A DNA stretch of 64,000 nt from Sphingobium sp. 15-1 (GTDB lineage: Bacteria > Pseudomonadota > Alphaproteobacteria > Sphingomonadales > Sphingomonadaceae). Shown here piece by piece: positions 53,036 to 61,567 of this stretch (position 1 is its first letter; every line of letters starts with the position of its first letter). The translations under genes and the position numbers were made by a program. The notes under the pieces were generated by a model. It was not told the origin of the DNA and did not search any database. It saw nothing but the letters and a program-made list of their open reading frames with translations. The stretch is taken from assembly GCF_013375535.1 (NCBI RefSeq), contig NZ_JABXJG010000002.1, forward strand, positions 1,240,001 through 1,304,000. Direction: 5' to 3'.

Positions 53036-55276
53036 ATGAATCAGTTTCACCTATTGCGCACCGCATTACTCTGCGCCTCGGCTCTGGCGAGCATTCCCGC
53101 CATGGCGCAGGCGGACTCACCGGAACCAGCGTCGTCTCAGTCCAACCCGGACGGCGCTTCCCGCGGCGGTGTGGACGACATCATCGTGACGGCGCAGCGT
53201 CGCGAGCAATCGCTCCAGAAGGTACCGGTCGCGGTCACCGCGCTGGACGCCACGGCACTGGCCGAACGCGGCATCGCCACAAGCGAGGACTTGCAGATAT
53301 CGACGCCGAATCTGCTGCAAACCACCGTCAACGGTACCACCCAGACGTTCATTCGCGGCGTTGGGGCACAGTCGGCCATTATCGGCAATGAAAGCTCCAT
53401 CGCCACCTATGTCGACGGCGTCTACATCGCATCGCTGACGGGCGCGGCGTTCGGATTGAACAATGTCGAACGGGTGGAGGTCCTGCGCGGGCCGCAGGGC
53501 ACATTGTTCGGCCGCAATGCGACTGGCGGTGTCGTCCAGATCATCACGAAAACGCCGACGCAGAAGTCCGAATATGCTTTCGACCTGTCCTATGCCAATT
53601 ATGAGACCGTGACCGCAATGGCTTATGCCGCAGGCGGGCTGAGCGACAAGGTCGCGGCCAGCGTGGCGCTGTACAGCACTTCGCAGGGCAAGGGGTTTGG
53701 CCATAACATCGCGACAGGCAGCGAGATCAACAAGCGGGACGAGCAGTCCATTCGCGTTAAGCTCGCCATCGATCTCACGGACAACCTCAATATTCTTTTG
53801 GCGGGCGATTATGATCGCCAGAAGAACGACCTTGGCACCAATCGCAACACTTATGAGGATAGTCGAACCGTGCTGGGCGGCCACCGGGTCGGTGGCGCTT
53901 TCGACGGCAATTACAGTTTCGACCCTCGCGCGAAAAGCAGCCAGTTCGGGTTCAGCCAGAATGCGACGCTCGATCTGGGCGATGTCACCTTGCGCAGCAT
54001 AACGGCCTATCGCGAGTATAAATGGTACAATCATTACGACCAGGACGCCACGCCGGTCCCTATCGTCGGCGTGGTTCGTGACGAGAAGAACAAGACGTTC
54101 CAACAGGAATTCCTGCTGGAGGCGAAACTGGGTCCCGCAGATCTTACCACCGGGCTTTTCTATCTGAATTCAAAGGCGTCCATCAATCCGGTCTCGACGC
54201 AAAGCGTGAGCCTTGCCAGCTTCAACCTGAGCCGTATATCGGACCAGGATGTCAATTCCTACGCCGCCTTCGGGCAGGCCAATGTGGAGGTGCTGGACGG
54301 CCTCAACCTGACCGCCGGTTTGCGCTATACCTATGAAAAGGCGAAATTGAACGGCGAACTGATCGCCCTGCCCGGCAATAGCGCACCGGCCGGAACCGTG
54401 CTCGTTACCATCAATGACAAGCAGATTTCCGCACGCAAGCTGACATGGCGCTTTGGCGCCGACTATCAGGTCGCGCCCGATATCCTGCTCTATGCGTCCG
54501 GCAGCCGGGGTTTCAAGACCGGCGGTTTCAACCTGACATCGATCACGCAGTTGCCGACCCGTCCGGAAACGCTGGACGCCTATGAAATCGGATTGAAGAC
54601 CGACCTTTTTGATCGCCAGTTACGCTTCAACGCCACGGCCTTCCATTACGACTATTCGGATATCCAATTGTCGACCGTGCTGCCGGGGGGCATCCAGACG
54701 CTCAACGCAGCCAGCGCGAAGTCCGATGGCCTGGAGTTCGAAGTCGTGGCGGCGCCGCGAATGCCGCTGGGGAATTTGCAGATTGGCGCGAATCTGACGG
54801 TGCTTGACGGGAAATACAATTCCTTCCCCAATGCGCCTTATTATCTTCCGCAGCCCTATAGCTCGGTTCCCGCGGGCCTGACCTGCCCTGCGTCTTCCTC
54901 CACATCGCCGGGCGGAAACGCCGCATGCACCTTCGATGCGAAGGGCAACAAGATGATCCATGCGCCCGATTGGACGGCCAATGTGAATATCTCCTATGTC
55001 GTGCCGGTGGGAATGGGCGACCTGGAACTGTCGGCCAATTATTTCCACAATGACGGTTTTTACTGGGAGCCGACCAACCGCATCAAGCAGGACGCCTATG
55101 ATGTCGTGAATGCGCAGATCGCGTACAAGTTCGCCAATGATCTTCGCATCCGCCTGTTTGGACGCAATCTGACGAACAAGCTCTATTATTCGTCCGTGTC
55201 CGAACAATCGCTGGGCGATCTTGGAACGGCGGCGGCGCCCCGAACCTATGGCGCCGGCATCGATTTCCGGTTCTGA
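53036..55276 (+). CDS. TonB-dependent outer-membrane receptor
   Basis: A 746-residue receptor with signal peptide MNQFHLLRTALLCASALASI plus PAMAQA, then DIIVTAQRREQSLQKVPVAVTA, plug motif VLRGPQGTLFGRNATGG and C-terminal GAGIDFRF. GGGGAGGA six bases before ATG 53036. Its barrel includes a Cys pair (LTCPASS...NAACTF) that may form an extracellular disulphide. Last gene of its unit; the intrinsic terminator at 55291 follows 14 bases after the stop. Confidence 0.95.
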   Translation: MNQFHLLRTALLCASALASIPAMAQADSPEPASSQSNPDGASRGGVDDIIVTAQRREQSLQKVPVAVTALDATALAERGIATSEDLQISTPNLLQTTVNGTTQTFIRGVGAQSAIIGNESSIATYVDGVYIASLTGAAFGLNNVERVEVLRGPQGTLFGRNATGGVVQIITKTPTQKSEYAFDLSYANYETVTAMAYAAGGLSDKVAASVALYSTSQGKGFGHNIATGSEINKRDEQSIRVKLAIDLTDNLNILLAGDYDRQKNDLGTNRNTYEDSRTVLGGHRVGGAFDGNYSFDPRAKSSQFGFSQNATLDLGDVTLRSITAYREYKWYNHYDQDATPVPIVGVVRDEKNKTFQQEFLLEAKLGPADLTTGLFYLNSKASINPVSTQSVSLASFNLSRISDQDVNSYAAFGQANVEVLDGLNLTAGLRYTYEKAKLNGELIALPGNSAPAGTVLVTINDKQISARKLTWRFGADYQVAPDILLYASGSRGFKTGGFNLTSITQLPTRPETLDAYEIGLKTDLFDRQLRFNATAFHYDYSDIQLSTVLPGGIQTLNAASAKSDGLEFEVVAAPRMPLGNLQIGANLTVLDGKYNSFPNAPYYLPQPYSSVPAGLTCPASSSTSPGGNAACTFDAKGNKMIHAPDWTANVNISYVVPVGMGDLELSANYFHNDGFYWEPTNRIKQDAYDVVNAQIAYKFANDLRIRLFGRNLTNKLYYSSVSEQSLGDLGTAAAPRTYGAGIDFRF

Positions 55277-55290
55277 TGATCTTAAAGGAG

Positions 55291-55329
55291 AGTGTTCGCG
55301 TTCCCAGGAACGCGAACACTTTATTTTTT
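55291..55329 (+). terminator. Intrinsic terminator after the fifth receptor
   Basis: AGTGTTCGCGTTC (55291-55303) and GAACGCGAACACT (55308-55320) form a perfect 13-bp stem with a CCAG loop, followed by TTATTTTTT. The clearest terminator in the window. Confidence 0.92.
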
Positions 55330-55332
55330 CGT

Positions 55333-56073
55333 TCAGCCGCCGCCGTCGACGCGGATAAGCGTGCCCGTGGTGAAGCTGGAACAGGGGCTGGCCAGATAGA
55401 GGGCGGTCGTCACGATCTCTTCCGGCCTGCCCGGGCGTCCGAGGGCATTGTTCGCCGTCATCTGCCGATCGGCGGGCCAGGCCTTGGCAATGTCGGTCAG
55501 GAAAGGACCGGCGGCAATGGTGTTCACGCGAACCCGGGGCGCAAATTCATGGGCCAGCGAAAGCGACATGGCGTTGAGCGCCGCCTTGGCCCCGGAATAT
55601 GCTACGGCGCCCGGCACTGCCTTCAGCGATCCGGTCGAGGATATGTTGATGATCGCGCCGCCGTCGCCCTTCGCCATGCGATGCCCGATCTGGCTGGCAA
55701 GTCGAAACGGCCCCTTGAAATTCAGGGACAGGATCTTGTCGAACAGCTCTTCGCCCATTTCCGCGCTTGGGATGGCCGGGGACATGCCCGCATTGTTGAC
55801 GAGGACGTCGATGGCGCCGAAATGGTCATAGGCAGCCTCGATCAGCCCATCGATCTCGTTCCATTTCCCGACATGCGCCGCCACAGGGAGCGCGCGCATG
55901 CCCATTGCGCGGATGTCGGCGGCCACGGCTTCGCACGCTTCCAGCTTGCGGCTCGCTACGATGACATCGGCGCCATGGCGGGCGAAGGCGAGCGCCATTT
56001 CGCGCCCCAGACCCCTGCTGCCGCCCGTGACGAGAGCGACCTTGCCGTCGAGGCGGAAAAGGGGGTCCGTCAT
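55333..56073 (-). CDS. SDR family oxidoreductase
   Basis: A 246-residue classical short-chain dehydrogenase: TGGSRGLG (residues 16-23), NNAGMSPA, ISSTGS (Ser), YSGAK (Tyr, Lys) and TTGTLIRVDGGG at the C-terminus. ATG 56073 overlaps the TGA of the kinase gene and has GGAG eight bases upstream. It is the last gene of an acyl-CoA dehydrogenase/kinase/SDR operon. In the Pseudomonas levulinate (lva) pathway an SDR accompanies the same kinase/dehydrogenase pair, so this one may handle the hydroxy or keto form of that substrate. Confidence 0.91.
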   Translation of the reverse strand: MTDPLFRLDGKVALVTGGSRGLGREMALAFARHGADVIVASRKLEACEAVAADIRAMGMRALPVAAHVGKWNEIDGLIEAAYDHFGAIDVLVNNAGMSPAIPSAEMGEELFDKILSLNFKGPFRLASQIGHRMAKGDGGAIINISSTGSLKAVPGAVAYSGAKAALNAMSLSLAHEFAPRVRVNTIAAGPFLTDIAKAWPADRQMTANNALGRPGRPEEIVTTALYLASPCSSFTTGTLIRVDGGG

Positions 56074-57125
56074 ATGGATTGCTCCGATAAGAGTGGGCCG
56101 CCGGACCATCGCGCGAGCTGTAGCGCGCGTTCCAGCATGCGGGGAACGCCATATTCCATGCTGGCATGGCGTTCCAGCGTGGACTGGCCAGCGAGATATC
56201 GCTGATACCAGCCCTCAAGAATCACCGCGAGCTTGAACGAGGCCAGCGCCATATAATAGGGCAGGGCGCCCACATCGAGACCGGAAGCCTGCGCATAGCG
56301 GGCTGCCATGTCCGCGCGCGGCGGGAAACCGTTCCAGTCGAGATAGGGAGCGAAACTCTCCGGCTCGCCCTCGTCCCGCCAGCTGGCGAGAAGCCAGCCC
56401 AGATCGAGCATCGGATCGCCGATCGTCGCCAGTTCCCAATCGACGATCGCGCTCAAACGCGGCGGCGTCGCGGGCGCGAACATGACGTTCACGAACTGAT
56501 AGTCCCCATGGATCAGGCTGATCTGACGGCTTTTGGGCATTTCATCGCGCAGCAGCCGTGCGAGGCGGACGAAACCGTCCAGCTTGCGGCCGCCGCTGCG
56601 GGCCAGCTGCTTTTCCCAGCGGTCGACCTGTCGCTCAAGGAAATTGTCGGGCCGCCCGAAATCCGACAGGCCAATGGCGCGCCAGTCGACAGCGTGCAGC
56701 ATCGCCAGCGCATCGACGATCTCCTCGCCCATCCGCGTCTTGGCATCGTCGTCGCGAAAGGCAGGGGGCAGGGGACTCCTCGGCGCGAATCCATCCACCC
56801 ATTCGAGCAGCGCGAAAGGCGCGCCGATCACCGAGCCGGTTTCCTCCGACGCAAGCAGACGGGCATGAGGCACGCTGGTCCGCCCCAATGCCTTGAGAAG
56901 GCGGATTTCCCGGCTGATGTCGTTGGAAGATGCGTCGACCGGGGTCATCGGTGGCCGCCTCAACGCAAGCCGCCGCGCACCATGATCGACCCGGAACAGC
57001 AGGTTGCTGAGGCCGCCACTGACCGGCGCGATGCCCAGTTCCGTCTCCCGCTCTTCAAAGACATCGTTCAGGAATGTCAGAAGGCGTGCCGGGTCGACTT
57101 TCGTGGCGGTGTCCGGGTCGATCAT
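56070..57125 (-). CDS. APH-fold phosphotransferase, ACAD10/11- and LvaA-like
   Basis: A 351-residue kinase of the aminoglycoside-phosphotransferase/choline-kinase superfamily. The N-lobe has GGLSNLLFRVD, the catalytic loop is LIHGDYQFVNVMF (H-G-D...N) and the metal motif is AIVDWELATIGDPMLDLGW. This subgroup is fused or linked to acyl-CoA dehydrogenases: in mammals in ACAD10/11, in Pseudomonas as LvaA, where it phosphorylates 4-hydroxyacyl-CoA. Here its ATG overlaps the acyl-CoA dehydrogenase stop (ATGA), so the two are coupled. Antibiotic resistance is unlikely given the context. Confidence is high on the family, moderate on the substrate. Confidence 0.88.
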   Translation of the reverse strand: MIDPDTATKVDPARLLTFLNDVFEERETELGIAPVSGGLSNLLFRVDHGARRLALRRPPMTPVDASSNDISREIRLLKALGRTSVPHARLLASEETGSVIGAPFALLEWVDGFAPRSPLPPAFRDDDAKTRMGEEIVDALAMLHAVDWRAIGLSDFGRPDNFLERQVDRWEKQLARSGGRKLDGFVRLARLLRDEMPKSRQISLIHGDYQFVNVMFAPATPPRLSAIVDWELATIGDPMLDLGWLLASWRDEGEPESFAPYLDWNGFPPRADMAARYAQASGLDVGALPYYMALASFKLAVILEGWYQRYLAGQSTLERHASMEYGVPRMLERALQLARWSGGPLLSEQSI

Positions 57126-58405
57126 GGCACACCCGCTTCGGCTTCGAGACCGAATTTGGCGATCGCTCGCGCCTTTGCATGGCTACGCAGATAGTCGGGG
57201 AACATCGTCGCGCAGGGTTCGACGCCCTTCAATATCTCCCGCGCGACGGTGACTTTGTGCACCTCTGTAGGTCCGTCCGCCAGGCCCAGCGTGTAGGAGT
57301 GGATCAGCGCGTCCGCAAAGGGCGCCTCGTCGGTGACGCCCAGCGATCCGTGCAGATGCAGCGCCCGTTCGGCGATGTCGTGCAGGACCTTGGGCATCAG
57401 CACCTTCACCGCCGCGACATTCTTGCGCAACCTGCTCCAGTCGCTTTCCCTGTCGTGGAGCCAAGCGGTCTCCAGAATGAGAAGGCGAAACTGACGAAGC
57501 TGAATCCAGCTGTCGGCGAGCTTTTCCTGTACCATCTGCTTGCGGGCAAGCAGTTCGCCCTTCGTACTGCGGGATAGGACGCGCTCGCACATCTGTTCGA
57601 AACAGTGGGTGGCCTGCGCCAGCGCGCGCATGGCGTGATGCATGCGCCCGCCCGAAAGCCGGACCTGCGCAACCTCGAAAGCCTTTCCCCGGCCGCCGAG
57701 CATGGCGTCGGCAGGAACCCGGACATCGGTCCAGCGCAGATGGGCATGGGCCTTGTCCGGTTCGCCCAGATAGCCATAATCCTTGACGATCTCGATGCCG
57801 GGCGTGTCTGCCGGTACGATGAACATCGACATTTGCGCATGCGGCGCGGCGTCGGGATCAGTCACCGCCATGACGATGTAGAAGCTTGCGAAACGGGCGT
57901 TGGACGCGAACCATTTTTCGCCATTGATGACCCACTGGTCGCCATCCAGCATAGCGGATGTCGTCATGCCCAGAGGGTCCGCGCCGCCTTGCGGCTCGGT
58001 CATGGTGAAGCAGGATACGATCCGGTTGGCCAGCAGCGGTTCCAGATAGCTTTTCTTCTGTTCCTCCGTGCCGTAATGGGCGAGAATCTCGCTATTGCCC
58101 GTGTCGGGCGCCTGCGCGCCGAAGACGATCGGGCCGAAGCGCGCTCGTCCGAATTTTTCACTCATCAGCGCCAGCTTGAGCTGGCCCATGCCTGGACCAC
58201 CCAGCTTGGGCGAAAGGTGACAGGCCCACAGGCCCCGTTGCTTCACCTCGGCCTGAAGTGGACGGACCAGCCGCTCGAACAACGGATGGGCAAGATCGTA
58301 GGGATTGTCGAGAACCAGCTCCAGCGGTTCCACCTCTTCCCTGACGAAACAGTCGATCCAGTCGAGCGTTTTCTGGAACTCCGGGTCCGTCTCAAATTGC
58401 CACAT
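57122..58405 (-). CDS. ACAD10/11-like acyl-CoA dehydrogenase-fold protein
   Basis: A 427-residue acyl-CoA dehydrogenase homologue. FTMTEPQGGADPLGMTTSA, VINGEKWFASNARFASFYIVM and FEVAQVRLSGGRMHHAMRALA are present, but the C-terminal block reads YTLGLADGPTEVHKVTVARE. The Y-E-G with the usual catalytic Glu is replaced by L-A-D-G-P. That signature marks the ACAD10/11/LvaC subgroup, which works on phosphorylated 4-hydroxyacyl-CoA rather than doing plain dehydrogenation. GGAGAGGA before ATG 58405; longer upstream reading is rejected. First gene of the operon, overlapping the kinase gene. Confidence 0.9.
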   Translation of the reverse strand: MWQFETDPEFQKTLDWIDCFVREEVEPLELVLDNPYDLAHPLFERLVRPLQAEVKQRGLWACHLSPKLGGPGMGQLKLALMSEKFGRARFGPIVFGAQAPDTGNSEILAHYGTEEQKKSYLEPLLANRIVSCFTMTEPQGGADPLGMTTSAMLDGDQWVINGEKWFASNARFASFYIVMAVTDPDAAPHAQMSMFIVPADTPGIEIVKDYGYLGEPDKAHAHLRWTDVRVPADAMLGGRGKAFEVAQVRLSGGRMHHAMRALAQATHCFEQMCERVLSRSTKGELLARKQMVQEKLADSWIQLRQFRLLILETAWLHDRESDWSRLRKNVAAVKVLMPKVLHDIAERALHLHGSLGVTDEAPFADALIHSYTLGLADGPTEVHKVTVAREILKGVEPCATMFPDYLRSHAKARAIAKFGLEAEAGVP

Positions 58406-58549
58406 TGTCTGTCCTCTCCTGGCGCGGGCATGGGGAGATATCGGCCGGGACCGGGTTGCAGGCCTTGCCGGGAACATGCTCGCTTTTGGCGTGTCGCGGG
58501 CAAGCTTCTTCCGGTGGCCCGGCTTGTCAACGGCTTTGGCCATGCGCGT

Positions 58550-58566
58550 GCATGTTCAACACATGC
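58550..58566. promoter_or_regulatory. Inverted repeat GCATGT-N5-ACATGC
   Basis: Perfect six-base arms in the 283-base divergent gap between the ACAD10/11-like gene (-) and the enoyl-CoA hydratase (+). I see no ATTAC-N4-GTAAT copy in this gap, so this pair of units may have its own regulator. Confidence 0.4.
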
Positions 58567-58688
58567 TCGATATTTGTCGCCCGGCTCTGGCGATTGGAAG
58601 GTCGGCCGGTACAGTTGATGGGCTGTAAGGCCTGTTGGACAGACCGGCTGCGGCATGGGGGGAATGGGCGCCACGGGGAGTGTGGGCA

Positions 58689-59564
58689 ATGCAGAAGCCA
58701 TTTCAGACGATAGACTATCAATGCCCCGCTCCGCATGTCGTGCGGATCGTGCTGGATCGTCCCGCGCACCGCAATGCGCAGGACACGCGGATGCTCTACG
58801 AACTCAACGAGGCATTCGACCGTGCCGCGCAGGATGACGAGATCAAGGTCATCATCCTGGCTGCGACCAGTCCGCATTTTTCCGCCGGGCACGATCTGCG
58901 CGAACCGGACAAGGAGGAGGCGATCGGGCGTCACCGGACTGTCGGAACCTGGTGCGGCTTCGCCTGCGACGGTGCGGAAGGGCAGATGGCGCGTGAAAAG
59001 GAAATGTATCAGGGGCTGTCCGAACGATGGCGCAACATCGCGAAGCCGACGATCGCGGCCGTCCAGGGCCGCTGTATTTCCGGGGGACTCATGCTGGTCT
59101 GGCCATGCGACATCATCGTCGCGGCGCAGGATGCGCAGTTCATGGACAATACTGTCGCCATGGGCCTGAACGGCGCGGAATATTTCGCGCATCCATGGGA
59201 ACTGGGATTCCGCAAGGCGAAGGAGATGCTGTTCACAGCCGATTTCCTCAGCGCCGACGATGCCCATCGGCTGGGAATGGTGAACCATGTCGTTCCCGTG
59301 GGGGAACTGGGAGGCTTCACGCTGAACCTGGCGCAAAGGATTGCCCGCAAGCCGCTATTCGCACTGAAGCTCGCCAAGGAAAGCGTCAACAATGCTCAGG
59401 ATGCACAAGGCCGCAATGGTGTCATGAATGCGGCGTTCGGCCTACATCAGCTGGCGCACAGCCACAACAAGCTGAAATTCGGCGTGTCGATAGATCCTTC
59501 GGGAATCGATCCGGCCATGCGGGGAAAGGTGGTGCTGCCCGGTCTGGCGGATGTGCCGGACTGA
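58689..59564 (+). CDS. Enoyl-CoA hydratase/isomerase family protein
   Basis: A 291-residue crotonase-fold protein. VLDRPAHRNAQDTRML, the oxyanion motif FSAGHDL, AVQGRCISGGLMLVWPCDIIVAAQDA and GFRKAKEMLFTADFLSADDAHRLGMVNHV. The insert with EAIGRHRTVGTWCGFACDGAEGQ near residues 75-98 is typical of a larger-pocket subgroup. GGGGAG eight bases before ATG 58689 sets the start. It could hydrate a 2-enoyl-CoA or act on a ring substrate. First of three genes with an OYE-type reductase and an SDR. Confidence 0.9.
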   Translation: MQKPFQTIDYQCPAPHVVRIVLDRPAHRNAQDTRMLYELNEAFDRAAQDDEIKVIILAATSPHFSAGHDLREPDKEEAIGRHRTVGTWCGFACDGAEGQMAREKEMYQGLSERWRNIAKPTIAAVQGRCISGGLMLVWPCDIIVAAQDAQFMDNTVAMGLNGAEYFAHPWELGFRKAKEMLFTADFLSADDAHRLGMVNHVVPVGELGGFTLNLAQRIARKPLFALKLAKESVNNAQDAQGRNGVMNAAFGLHQLAHSHNKLKFGVSIDPSGIDPAMRGKVVLPGLADVPD

Positions 59565-59583
59565 TCGTGGCCGTCGCGTTTTC

Positions 59584-59597
59584 ATTATCTATGTGAT
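59584..59597. promoter_or_regulatory. Weak ATTAC-N4-GTAAT-like site
   Basis: ATTAT CTAT GTGAT, two changes, 115 bases before the flavin oxidoreductase start. Listed mainly because the distance matches the other sites. Confidence 0.25.
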
Positions 59598-59712
59598 GAA
59601 GATGCGCCAAGACGCCGGGAAGGGCTTAGTGGTCTTTCCTCGGGCGTCCAGGCGTGAAAAACTCCTCACAATTTCAACCGGCCTGGCAAAAGCCGCAATG
59701 AATGGGAAGCGG

Positions 59713-60819
59713 ATGTCACTTGAGAAGCTGTTTGCGCCCTGTACGATCAAGGGGCTCGATCTGAAGAACCGCATCGTCATGGCGCCCATGACCCGGTACA
59801 AATCGCCCGGCGGCATATTGAGCGACGAGATGAAGGCCTATTATGGCCGCCGCGCGCGCGCCGATGTCGGCATGATCATATCCGAAGCCACCGGGATCGA
59901 CCGCGCCTGTTCGCTCAATCATCCCGACGTGCCCCGATTTCATGGCGATGCGGCGCTGGCCGCCTGGGCCGATGCGGGCAGAGACGTTGCATTGGCGGGA
60001 TGCGTGATGGCGCCTCAACTATGGCATGTCGGTGCGGTCAATGCGGGACAGCCCAAGGGATGGGCGCCCGAACGGCCCTATGAAAGCCCTTCCGGTTATC
60101 TGGACGCAAAGCACAAAAATGGCGTGGCGATGAGCGAGGAGGATATAGCGGACGCCGTGGCGGCTTATTCGCAGGCCGCCGTCGCCGCCCGGGATGCAGG
60201 CTTTCCGTGCCTGGAACTGCACGGCGCCCACGGCTATCTGATCGATCAGTTTTTCTGGGACGTCACCAATCGCCGGGAAGACGCCTATGGATCGAAGGAC
60301 CTGCCCGGTCGGGCCCGTTTCGCTGCGGAGGTGTTGAAGGCGGTTCGCCAGGTCGTGGGTCCGGACTATCCGATCATCCTGCGCCTGTCGCAATGGAAGC
60401 AGCAGGATTATGGGGCCAAGCTTGCCGCCACGCCGGAGGCTTTGGACAAATGGCTCACGGTGCTGATGGATGCCGGCGCCGATATCTTCCATTGTTCCCA
60501 GCGCCGCTTCTGGGAGGCGGAATTCGAAGGGTCTCCGCTCAACTTCGCGGGCTGGGCGAAGAAGCTGACCGGCGCACCTTCCATCACCGTGGGCTCGATC
60601 GGCCTGCACGGCGACATGATCGCCACCATAACCCGTTTCGAGAGCGCTGCCTTGGCGTCGCTGGACGAACTGCTGGAACGTCTGGACCGGGACGAGTTCG
60701 ACCTCGTGGCGGTCGGGCGGGCGCTGATCCAGGACCCGCTCTGGGCGACCAAGGTCAGGGAAGGGCGCGATTCGGAACTGCAACCGTTCGACGCCGCATC
60801 GCTCGCGTCGATATATTGA
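59713..60819 (+). CDS. NADH:flavin oxidoreductase, Old Yellow Enzyme family
   Basis: A 368-residue FMN TIM-barrel enzyme: KNRIVMAPMTRYKSPGG, the active-site block ELHGAHGYLIDQFFWDVTN with RREDAYG, VGSIGLHGD and DLVAVGRALIQDP. It is expected to reduce the C=C bond of an alpha,beta-unsaturated ketone, aldehyde or CoA ester with NAD(P)H. The frame is open to 59551; ATG 59713 is chosen because family similarity begins there, with ATG 59698 as the alternative. Between an enoyl-CoA hydratase and an SDR, it fits processing of an unsaturated cyclic or branched intermediate. Confidence 0.9.
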   Translation: MSLEKLFAPCTIKGLDLKNRIVMAPMTRYKSPGGILSDEMKAYYGRRARADVGMIISEATGIDRACSLNHPDVPRFHGDAALAAWADAGRDVALAGCVMAPQLWHVGAVNAGQPKGWAPERPYESPSGYLDAKHKNGVAMSEEDIADAVAAYSQAAVAARDAGFPCLELHGAHGYLIDQFFWDVTNRREDAYGSKDLPGRARFAAEVLKAVRQVVGPDYPIILRLSQWKQQDYGAKLAATPEALDKWLTVLMDAGADIFHCSQRRFWEAEFEGSPLNFAGWAKKLTGAPSITVGSIGLHGDMIATITRFESAALASLDELLERLDRDEFDLVAVGRALIQDPLWATKVREGRDSELQPFDAASLASIY

Positions 60820-60834
60820 AGGCGTAGAACGGCG

Positions 60835-61551
60835 ATGCTCGCGCAGGATTTGGCAGGCAAGACGATACTGGTGACGGGCGGCACGTCCGGCATCGGGCTT
60901 GCCATTGCCGCCCGGTTCGCCGATGCTGGCGCGCACGTGCATGTCACCGGCACACGCGCCGCCACCAGCGATTATGATGTCGACCTCAGCCGTTTCCGCT
61001 TCCATAGCTGCCGGCTGGAACGGCCGGAGGACCGGGAGGCGCTGTTCGACGGCGTCGGGTCGCTCGACGTGCTGGTCAACAATGCGGGAGGTTCATCGCC
61101 GGACGAATATCAGCTTGAAAATTTCGCGGCGACCCTGAACCTCAATCTGGTTGCCGTGATGGATCTGTGCGTTCGCGCGCATGCCGTTCTGACAAAGCCT
61201 GGTGGCGCCATCGTCAACATCGGTTCCATCGTGTCCTTTCTGGCGAATGACCGTTCGCCCGGTTACACCGCCGCGAAATCGGGATTGCTGGGGCTGACGA
61301 GGGCGGTGGGCGCGCGGTGGGCGCGCGATGGCGTGCGGGTCAATATGATTGCGCCCGGCTTCATCGCGACGGACCTGTTCGCGGCGCATTTCAAGGGGCA
61401 GCGTGCCGAGAAGGCGATGCAGCGCATCCCCTTCGGCCGTTGGGGCGAACCGCGCGAGATCGCCAGTGCGGTACTGTTCCTTGCCTCGGACGCAGCTTCC
61501 TATATTACCGGAACATCGCTGACGATCGATGGCGGGGCCATGTTGCGCTGA
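60835..61551 (+). CDS. SDR family oxidoreductase
   Basis: A 238-residue short-chain dehydrogenase with TGGTSGIG (residues 14-21), NNAGGS, IGSIVS (Ser) and YTAAK (Tyr, Lys), ending YITGTSLTIDGG. It starts 15 bases after the OYE stop, so it is co-transcribed. Together the two could reduce or oxidise an enone/alcohol pair. It ends 16 bases from the convergent kinase gene, with no clear terminator. Confidence 0.91.
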   Translation: MLAQDLAGKTILVTGGTSGIGLAIAARFADAGAHVHVTGTRAATSDYDVDLSRFRFHSCRLERPEDREALFDGVGSLDVLVNNAGGSSPDEYQLENFAATLNLNLVAVMDLCVRAHAVLTKPGGAIVNIGSIVSFLANDRSPGYTAAKSGLLGLTRAVGARWARDGVRVNMIAPGFIATDLFAAHFKGQRAEKAMQRIPFGRWGEPREIASAVLFLASDAASYITGTSLTIDGGAMLR

Positions 61552-61567
61552 CCTGGGGCGCGAAGCG

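Noticed and set aside
56070-57125. Aminoglycoside resistance kinase
   Set aside because: The APH fold is shared, but coupling to an ACAD10/11-like gene and the VDWELATIGDP motif fit acyl-CoA-linked kinases instead.
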